Source: Bacillota bacterium
GTDB lineage: Bacteria; Bacillota; Clostridia; Acetivibrionales; DSM-1351
Reading direction: 5' to 3'
NCBI GenBank assembly: GCA_023398105.1
Contig: JAEWST010000105.1
Span: 1 to 64,000 of the forward strand
DNA: 64,000 bases
Under the pieces are notes generated by a model. That model saw nothing but the letters and a program-made list of their open reading frames with translations. It had not been told where the DNA came from and made no database searches. Shown piece after piece: positions 44,472-53,000 of the stretch. The position numbers and the translations under genes were made by a program. Within the stretch, counting starts at the first letter, position 1; each line of letters starts with the position of its first letter.

Positions 44472-47400
44472 ATGAAGAGATTTTTGGCAGCATTTATATT
44501 GATTTTTACTATATTGACGCAGATACAGATTTTTGCGGAAAATAATACTTCTACTTTAATAAATGAACGACCCCTAATAACACAGCAGAAAATAGATGAA
44601 ATTGACAATTACATTAAAAGACAAATGAAAAAGGGGAAAATACCAGGGTTATCCATTGTGATTACCGAAGGTGATAAAACAGTTTGTAAGAAAAGCTATG
44701 GATATTCAGATTTGAAATCAAAACAACCTGTTACCTCCGATACATTGTTTGAAATAGGTTCTATGACAAAAGCATTTACAGGACTGGGAATACTATACCT
44801 TCAAGAAAAAGGATTGCTTGAATTAGATGATCCTGTAAGCAAATACCTACCTTGGTTATGGATGCAGTACAAAGGTAAAAAAGAAGTATTTACCATAGAA
44901 CAATGTCTGCATCAAACTACTGGAATTCCTTCTGAGACAACTGGTTTTATTCCTGTAACCAATAACGCTGAAACTGGAATTGAGGAAACAGTAAGAATTT
45001 TGGTGGGTCAGGAACTAGATAGACACCCAGGAGAAGAAGCCATTTATGCTACTATAAATTATGATATTTTGGGACTCATAATACAAAAAGTATCAGGTCA
45101 GACATATGAGCAGTTCATGAAAGAGAATATTATTGGACCTTTGGGACTAAAGAATACATACATATCCAGAGAAGATTTCCAACAGGATAGAATGGCACAA
45201 GGATATAAAGTTGGTTTTACCAGGGCTTTAAAATATGATCCACCTTCTTTTAGAGGAAACACCCCAGCTGGGTACGCAATATCAAATATCAACGATATGG
45301 AAGCTTGGCTTAAGATACAGCTTGGGATGAATTCAAAATCAGACTTGTTTAATCAACTAATTAATGAATCACATATTCCAGATCGAACTGTAAATCCTTT
45401 TATTTCCTATGGACAAACATACGGTTCGTATGGAGCTGGATGGGATGTTTGCCAAGTTGGAGAAGGGGGATTATTTTTTCATGCAGGAAGTAATCCTACA
45501 TATTCATCATCAATAGCGTTTAAACCCGAGGAAAAACTTGGTGTTGCTGTTGTATCAAACATGAATTCGGGGTATGTGTTATCTATAGCACCTTATATTA
45601 TCGACATGATAATGGATAAATGGGTGCCTGAAGCAAGGGATTCATTTGTAACGGCAGATAAGGCTTGCTTTACTGTCATATGTATTGCAGCATTTTTTTC
45701 TTTGATTATTTTAGTTATGATTGTACATATTCTGGTAGAGATAATAAAGTCTCGGCGAAAATTTGCAGGAATGGACTTAAAGAAATCAGTATATTTACTG
45801 CTGTCGGTTCTGTTTGTAGTGTTCTTAGGTTATTGTATGTATAGAATTCGGGATGTAATGTTTTCAGAGTATCCTTGGGAAGCGATAATTGTATGGGGCC
45901 CAAGTAGTGTTATTGTAACTCTAGTTTTAATGGCAGCACTTATTCTGCTTTTTTTCATATATTTTACTCTTTCGTCTCTTTTTACGATGGAAGGTGAAAA
46001 ATCACTATTTATGATAGCTATATTAAGTATATTAAGTGGCTTTGGCAATGCTTTAGTTATTTTTATTATTAACCAGACCTTGGATAGCTTAACTATGAAT
46101 CCAGAGGATTATGAATTCCCAGTCAGCCTTCTTTTATTCTTTATTATCGGTCTTATTGTTTACGTTGTTGGACAGCAATTGATTCGTTCAAGGCTAATTA
46201 ATATTACAAATAACTATGTATACGATAAGAGAATGGAATTAACAGACAAGATACTAAAAATGTATTATAGAAATATGGAAGAATTAAAAGATGGCAAAAT
46301 TCAATCAGGTTTAAACAATGACCCCGAGACTGTTAGTAATTTTGCTAATATAATTGTAACAGGCGTAACAGCGTTAGTTACTCTTATTGCATGTTTTATT
46401 TATCTTGGTTTTATTAATATGTCAGGACTTTTGGTTTCAATGGTTGTTATCATAGTATTAGTTGGCATTTATTATGCTGTAGGCAGAAGAGCAAATACGG
46501 CGTGGGAACATACTAGAGATATTCAAAATGTTTTTTTTGGATTTATAAATGATATTATATATGGATTCAAAGAACTGAATTTGAACATGCGAAAAAGAAA
46601 AGCTTTTAATGAAGATATGAGCAGGAGCTGTTTAACCTACAGAAATAAACGTATTTATGCGGATGTTCAATTTGCTAGTGCTTTTATAGTAGGTGAGCTA
46701 TTATTTACCCTAGTTATTGGGGCAGTAGCATTCATTTTCCCTTTAATATTTAAAAATATTGAAAACTCAACTCTGACAAGTTTCATTTTTGTATATATAT
46801 ATATGACAGGACCTGTTCGTGCTATTTTAACTTCCATTCCAAATATATTTCAAATGAAGGTTAGTTATAACAGGCTTAGCGAGCTGATTAATGAAATATC
46901 TACAATGGAAATTACAGAGATTAACGATGCTACAAAAGACTTAAATAATCAAAAAGTCAACCTAGAGCTTAAAGAAGTAGAGTTTGCGTTTAAAAACCTA
47001 GAGGGAAGCGATTTCAAAGTAGGACCAATTAATCTCTCCTTTCATTCATCGCAAATTACTTTTATTACTGGTGGAAATGGAAGTGGTAAATCTACACTGG
47101 CAAAATTATTAACTGGACTGTATAAGGCTGATAAAGGAGAAATTCTTTTAAATAACAGCAATATTGACTTACAAAGTCTCAAAGAACAGTATTCAACCAT
47201 TTACAGTGATTACTATTTGTTTCAGAAGCTTTATGGTGTTGACTTTGAACAAAAGGAAAGGAAGATTGAAGAATACTTAGAACAGCTACATATTCGAGAT
47301 AAGGTACAAATAACAAACGGCATTTTTAGTTCTACTAGCCTCTCTACAGGTCAGAGAAAAAGATTGGCGTTACTAGTTAGCTATCTAGAGGATAAGCCTA

Positions 47401-47612
47401 TCCTCCTGTTTGATGAATGGGCTGCTGACCAAGATCCTGAATATAGAAAATATTTTTATAACAATCTCCTTCCAGAACTTAAAAAGGAAGGTAAATGTAT
47501 AATAGCTGTAACACATGATGACAGTTACTTTGATGTTGCTGATCAACTTGTAAAAATGGAAATGGGGACGATTGTAAAGCTAGAAAAACGTGCTGAAGCT
47601 AAAATGATGTAG
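44472..47612 (+). CDS. ClbP-like prodrug-activating D-asparaginyl peptidase fused to a SyrD-like ABC exporter
   Basis: 1046 residues. A signal/anchor sequence (residues 1-22) is followed by a serine beta-lactamase-family peptidase (about 35-385) with Ser97-x-x-Lys100 in GSMTKAF, Tyr in INYDILG and HAGSNPTYSS. Several membrane helices follow (about 400-570), then an ABC transporter core (about 590-1040): six-helix region, Walker A GGNGSGKST near 866, signature LSTGQRKRLALL near 956, Walker B ILLFDEWAADQDP and H-loop VTHDD. The DEWAADQDP form is typical of SyrD/PvdE/YojI exporters. ClbP, ZmaM and XcnG cleave N-acyl-D-Asn from precursors in the periplasm or outside; fusion with an ABC exporter is a known variant. 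The adjacent D-Asn module gives strong context. Confidence 0.9.
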   Translation: MKRFLAAFILIFTILTQIQIFAENNTSTLINERPLITQQKIDEIDNYIKRQMKKGKIPGLSIVITEGDKTVCKKSYGYSDLKSKQPVTSDTLFEIGSMTKAFTGLGILYLQEKGLLELDDPVSKYLPWLWMQYKGKKEVFTIEQCLHQTTGIPSETTGFIPVTNNAETGIEETVRILVGQELDRHPGEEAIYATINYDILGLIIQKVSGQTYEQFMKENIIGPLGLKNTYISREDFQQDRMAQGYKVGFTRALKYDPPSFRGNTPAGYAISNINDMEAWLKIQLGMNSKSDLFNQLINESHIPDRTVNPFISYGQTYGSYGAGWDVCQVGEGGLFFHAGSNPTYSSSIAFKPEEKLGVAVVSNMNSGYVLSIAPYIIDMIMDKWVPEARDSFVTADKACFTVICIAAFFSLIILVMIVHILVEIIKSRRKFAGMDLKKSVYLLLSVLFVVFLGYCMYRIRDVMFSEYPWEAIIVWGPSSVIVTLVLMAALILLFFIYFTLSSLFTMEGEKSLFMIAILSILSGFGNALVIFIINQTLDSLTMNPEDYEFPVSLLLFFIIGLIVYVVGQQLIRSRLINITNNYVYDKRMELTDKILKMYYRNMEELKDGKIQSGLNNDPETVSNFANIIVTGVTALVTLIACFIYLGFINMSGLLVSMVVIIVLVGIYYAVGRRANTAWEHTRDIQNVFFGFINDIIYGFKELNLNMRKRKAFNEDMSRSCLTYRNKRIYADVQFASAFIVGELLFTLVIGAVAFIFPLIFKNIENSTLTSFIFVYIYMTGPVRAILTSIPNIFQMKVSYNRLSELINEISTMEITEINDATKDLNNQKVNLELKEVEFAFKNLEGSDFKVGPINLSFHSSQITFITGGNGSGKSTLAKLLTGLYKADKGEILLNNSNIDLQSLKEQYSTIYSDYYLFQKLYGVDFEQKERKIEEYLEQLHIRDKVQITNGIFSSTSLSTGQRKRLALLVSYLEDKPILLFDEWAADQDPEYRKYFYNNLLPELKKEGKCIIAVTHDDSYFDVADQLVKMEMGTIVKLEKRAEAKMM

Positions 47613-47708
47613 CTCAGACAAACCATTGATAAGCCCCCACACCTATAGATTTTTCTACGGAAAAGTTAAGTTATATAACTACTTAAATGTTTTGGAGGTT
47701 CAATAAAT

Positions 47709-49970
47709 ATGAGTACTTCAGATAAAATTGATAAAAATAATGTTGAGGACATAGTGGCATTAACTTCTACGCAAGAAGGTATGTTATTTCACTATATAAC
47801 TGAACCTAATAGTGAAATGTATTTTGAGCAGTTGTCACTCAGGCTTCAGGGAGAGTTAAAGGTTGACCTGCTTAAGCAAGCTTGGAAATTTGTCATTAGT
47901 ACAAATGAAATGCTACGAACCATTTTTCGGTGGAAAAACGTAGAGAAACCAATGCAAATTGTTTTAAAAGAATTTGAACCTGACATTAGGGATTATGACT
48001 TCTCTTATATGGATATCAGTAGAAAAGAAGAGATGCTTTCTGATTTAAGAGAAACATTGAGGAAAGAAAAAATAGATATCGGTGCTAAGCCCTATCGTAT
48101 AATATTATGCATTGTCAGTAAACAAGAAATAGAAATGATTATTTGCAATCACCATATAATATATGACGGCTGGAGTAACATGATAATACTCAAAGAGCTA
48201 TTTGAAGCTTATGAACAATTATCTAACGGGAGTATACCCAAAGCTCCTGTAAAGAATAAATTTAAAGAATACATAAGATGGATTCAAAGACAGGACAAGA
48301 TTAAACAAGAGGAATTCTGGAAGGATTATTTGCTGGGTATTACTGAAAGTACATGGCTTCCATATGATGAGCAACTGACAGAGAGTTGTGGTGTCAAAAA
48401 GCATACAATCCAGCTGACAGCTGATACAAAAGAAAATATAATGCTTTTTACTGGGGAAAATAGGTTAACCCCTGCCACAGTATTCTATACCTCCTGGGGA
48501 ATACTACTACAAAAAATTAACTTTAATGACCATTGCGTTTTTGGTACCACTGTATCGGGCAGAACTCCTGAAATCAAAGCTATAGAAGATATAGTAGGTC
48601 TTATGATAAATACTATTCCGCTGAGGGTAAATTTTGCTGAGGAAGAAACCTTCATGGACATTCTTAGAAAAGTAGATAGGTATTTGATTAACAGACAGGA
48701 GTATGAGGCTTCGTCTATTACTGATATAAAAAAATATATTAATTTTGATAGAAGGCAGAATTTGTTCAACTCAATAATGGTTATAGAAAATTATCCCCTT
48801 GACAAAAGCCTGAATTCTGAAGAAGGAATAATCAAAATACAGTCATATTCCATGTTTGAAATAACAAATTATGCGTTGACTATAGGCATAACTTATGGGG
48901 AAGATATCATTATTGATTTTATTTACGATTGTTCTCTTTTTTCAGAGAAAACAATTGTTCAAATATCAGAGCTATACACACAAATACTTAAAGAAATGCT
49001 AAATAACTCTAAAGCTAGATTGTTTGATATACAGCTTTTGACTAAAGAAGATACAAAAGCAATTAAGGAAAAATATACAAAATATATAAATCAGCAAATT
49101 AATGAAAATGAAAAAGAGATTTATGTATTTACAGAACCTGAAAATGAGATTGAGAAGAATTTATATGAGATATGGAAAAAGGTGCTGAATGTTGACAAAA
49201 TAGGAACAGGAGATAATTTTTTTGATATTGGAGGAAGTTCTATATTATTGATTCAAGTTCATTCAAAAATTGAAAAAATATATCCCGAGGTAGTCACAGG
49301 AACTGACCTATTTACTTATCCAACAATATCAAAACTAGCACAATATATTAAACGCAAAATGAATGATGGAATGGAAAAAGAACATATAGAAGCAATTAGT
49401 TTGCCAGATGAGTATTTATTGCAGGGCAATCAAGACTCTGATTCTGGAATAATTAGTTTTAAGTTTGAAAGAGAACTATTATCAAGGATAAAGAATATTG
49501 CTATGCAGGAAGCAACTAATGAATATATATTGCTGTTATCAATGTTTGCATATTTGTTTACAGAAATTACGGGGAGCAAGAATACTACAATTCATACCTT
49601 GACAGATAAAGTAGATTTATCAATACCTCTTTGTATTGACTTATCCCAAATAGAAGGCTTTTCAATGCTATTTAAAATTATGCAAGATAAATTAGACAAA
49701 GGAGAAAATGCATATTCTGTTTCTGAGATGCTTTTGGAAGGGAAAAAACTTGATGAAAATAAAATTATCCCTCTATTTTATAAAACAAAAGAAACAGATA
49801 GGGTATCTAGGCTTAATGAAATATATGATATCGTTTTTGAAATGCAGGTTGGAAATCAGGAATTATGCTTTACATGCCAGTTTAATAGTCAGCGACTAAG
49901 AAAAGAGAAAATTAGAGAGTTGGTTGAGGAGTATTGTGAATTAATAGAAGCACTTGTTGAACAATACTAA
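47709..49970 (+). CDS. NRPS C-PCP-half-C protein without adenylation domain
   Basis: 753 residues. A condensation domain (about 20-450) has intact His148-His149 in NHHIIYDGWSN; a carrier domain (about 475-550) has Ser511 in IGGSSILL. The last ~190 residues resemble only the second half of a condensation domain and lack HHxxxDG. There is no adenylation domain, so the carrier must be loaded in trans, perhaps by the A domain at 57315-60812, or serve as a docking/transfer station. Starts at ATG 47709 behind TTGGAGG. It follows the peptidase-exporter and precedes the first PKS module. Confidence 0.85.
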   Translation: MSTSDKIDKNNVEDIVALTSTQEGMLFHYITEPNSEMYFEQLSLRLQGELKVDLLKQAWKFVISTNEMLRTIFRWKNVEKPMQIVLKEFEPDIRDYDFSYMDISRKEEMLSDLRETLRKEKIDIGAKPYRIILCIVSKQEIEMIICNHHIIYDGWSNMIILKELFEAYEQLSNGSIPKAPVKNKFKEYIRWIQRQDKIKQEEFWKDYLLGITESTWLPYDEQLTESCGVKKHTIQLTADTKENIMLFTGENRLTPATVFYTSWGILLQKINFNDHCVFGTTVSGRTPEIKAIEDIVGLMINTIPLRVNFAEEETFMDILRKVDRYLINRQEYEASSITDIKKYINFDRRQNLFNSIMVIENYPLDKSLNSEEGIIKIQSYSMFEITNYALTIGITYGEDIIIDFIYDCSLFSEKTIVQISELYTQILKEMLNNSKARLFDIQLLTKEDTKAIKEKYTKYINQQINENEKEIYVFTEPENEIEKNLYEIWKKVLNVDKIGTGDNFFDIGGSSILLIQVHSKIEKIYPEVVTGTDLFTYPTISKLAQYIKRKMNDGMEKEHIEAISLPDEYLLQGNQDSDSGIISFKFERELLSRIKNIAMQEATNEYILLLSMFAYLFTEITGSKNTTIHTLTDKVDLSIPLCIDLSQIEGFSMLFKIMQDKLDKGENAYSVSEMLLEGKKLDENKIIPLFYKTKETDRVSRLNEIYDIVFEMQVGNQELCFTCQFNSQRLRKEKIRELVEEYCELIEALVEQY

Positions 49971-50019
49971 AAAAGATAAGAACTATTGAGAAATTAATAG
50001 CAAAGGGGGTAGTGGACAC

Positions 50020-50034
50020 ATGCCTTTCTGTTAG
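50020..50034 (+). CDS. Possible five-codon minimal ORF before the first PKS
   Basis: AAAGGGGG (50003-50010) is well placed for ATG 50020, but that frame reads MPFC then TAG, and two codons later the PKS frame resumes at ATG 50038. Either the PKS N-terminus has acquired a stop, or this is a minimal leader, or the PKS starts at 50038 by reinitiation. A sequencing error cannot be excluded. Confidence 0.25.
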   Translation: MPFC

Positions 50035-50037
50035 GGA

Positions 50038-53000
50038 ATGCACATTTTCTTAATGTTTTTGTGCAAAATATTGGGCATGTGCATATTTATGGTTGGTTTT
50101 GATTCAGTAAAAATAAAAGGAAGAGATGTAAAAAAGAACTATAATGTTGAAGAGGTATCAAAAAAGGAGATTGCCATAATTGGAATTGCATTAAAGCTTC
50201 CAAAAGCCAATTCCATTGAAGATTTTTGGGAGGTTTTAAAAGATGGCATTGATTGTGTTGGAGACATTCCAGAAGGAAGAAGACAAGATATTTTGGATGC
50301 TCTTCGTTTAAATGGGATTCCACAAGATAGAATTGATAATAGTAAAGCAGCATTTTTGGATGAAATTGATAAGTTTGACTATAACTATTTTAAACTTTCC
50401 CCGAAGGAATCTAGTTTGATGGATCCCAATCAAAGACTATTCTTGCAAACTGCTTGGGAAGCGATGGAAGATGCAGGCTATGGAGCAGGAAAGTTAAAGG
50501 GAAGCCGCACAGGAGTTTATGTGGGATTTAGTTCGGACTCAGAATATAGAAATTTAGTTTCATTAACTGAACAAAATTACTTGTCAATGGCACTCCCTGG
50601 AAATGTTAAACCAGTTGTTGCAAGTAGAATTTCTTATTTGATGGATTTTAGAGGTCCAAGTATGATTGTGGACACTGCCTGTTCATCTTCTCTTGTGGCT
50701 GTCCATTTGGCAATGAAAGCAATACAAAATGACGAGTGTGATATTGCAATTGTAGGCGGAGCCCAGTTGCATCTGCTTCCTGTAAGACATGCCGAAATTG
50801 GGGTTGAAGCATCTGACGGAAGAGCAAAAACCTTTGATGATCAATCTGATGGCACTGGAACTGGAGAAGGTGTAATTGCAATGCTTATAAAGCCTTTATG
50901 GAAAGCAATGAAGGATCACGATAGAATTTATGCTGTTATTGAAGGTAGTGCAGTAAATCAGGATGGAAACTCTAATGGATTAACCACTCCAAATGTGATA
51001 GCTCAAGAGGACGTAATAATACGAGCATGGGAGAAGGCTGGAATTTCTCCCGAAACAGTTACGTATATTGAGGCTCATGGAACAGGCACAAAGCTCGGAG
51101 ATCCGATAGAAATTGAGGGCATACAAAGAGCTTTTGGAAGATATACCGATAGAAAACAGTTCTGTGCTATAGGTGCAGTTAAGACAAATATTGGACATTT
51201 GGACAATACAGCTGGCATAGCAGGACTTTTAAAAGCAGTTTTATGCTTGGAAAATAAACAGTTAGTACCTTCTCTGCATTTTAAAAAGCCAAATTCTAGA
51301 ATTAGTTTTGAGAATTCTCCAGTATATGTAAGCAGTAGACTTGCTGACTGGGTAACTGATGGGAATCCTAGAAGATGTGGTGTAAGTGCTTTTGGACTTA
51401 GTGGAACAAACTGTCATATAGTACTTAGAGAAGCTCCTGAAATAGAAGAAATAAAAGAGACATGTGAGGACTCATTACATGTTTTGACGTTATCTGCAAA
51501 AAACCAAATAGTATTAAAGAACCTAATTGATAGCTATAAAAAATTTTTAAAGAACTCAGAGAATATAACTCTTGAGGATATATGCTTTACTGCAAATACC
51601 AGGAGAGAGCATTACAGTGATAGACTAGCTATTATATTTAAGAATAAGAAGGATTTAGAGTTAAAACTTAATAAAATAGATTTGGATAAATATAAATCAA
51701 TAGAAAAGCAAGAGGGTATTTATTACAATAGTCAGAATGATATGCAAGAAGAAAGTCAAGAATGTACAAATTCTGAAAGACAAATGAAATCAATGGATAT
51801 AGATTCGAAAATTGATGAATTTGTTGAGAAATGCAAACAAAATTATCAAGAATTAGAATATATATGTGAAGAATACATAAAAGGTACTGAAATAAATTGG
51901 AATAGGATGTATACAGAACAAAAAAGAAGAATTGTAAGGCTTCCCACATATCCTTTTGAAGCTAAAAGATGTTGGATAAATGCTCAAGGTCAAAAGACTA
52001 ATATCAACAATAACCAAAATATTTCCACTACAGGTAAGCCGCTTTTAGATAGGTGTATTACAGAAACTCCATGGATTGATATATATGCAACTGATTTTAA
52101 CATAGAAAAACATTGGGTGCTTAATGAACATAAGATTGATGGAAATTGTGTTTTAGTTGGAACAACGCATTTAGAAATGGTAATGGAAGGATGCAGTAAA
52201 CATTTCCCTGAAGGTGTTTGCTTTGATACTGTACAATTTCTTACACCGCTTTTTGTACAACCTGAAGAAGTGGTGCATACTCAACTCCTGCTTAGGCGTG
52301 ATGGAGAAGGCTTTGAATTTTATGTGGCGAGTAGGTCTGATAATAGAGCTGGAGCAGCTTGGGTGAAGCATGTGGAAGGAAGAATATCATCATTAAAGCT
52401 TAAAGCCACTGAATTTGCAGATATAGCAGCTATAAAAAACAGATGCGGGTCATCATATATCATACCAGATATGGAAGCATACAATACTATGACTTCTTTT
52501 GAATTTGGACTACGTTGGAAAAATATAAAGGAGGTTTATATAGGACAAACGGAGCTAATTTCAACTCTTGAAATGCCGCAGGAGTTTCAAAGCGAGTTAA
52601 ATGATTACCCGTTGCATCCAGCTATGCTTGATAATGCGTTGGCTACAATACCTTTATTGAATAAAACCTTGAATATACTTCCTGGAGGTAAAGAAAGTAA
52701 TAATATATTTCTGCCATTTTCATACTCAGATTTTAACGTGTTTGGAGCTTTGCCTGAAAAGTTTTTCAGCCATGTAAAAATGCATGGAAAAGTTGATGAA
52801 AAGTCTGAAATAATATCTTTCAGTATAGATTTTATAGATCCTTCTGGAAATATCTTTGCCAATATTGGTGACTATTCAATTAAAAAGGTACGCAAATCAA
52901 AGCTTGATATACAGAAGAACGATAATATTTTTTATCAGACACACTGGATTCCTAGTAGTGCAGTACCAGGTTTAAAAACATATGAAAAAGGCTGTGCTTT

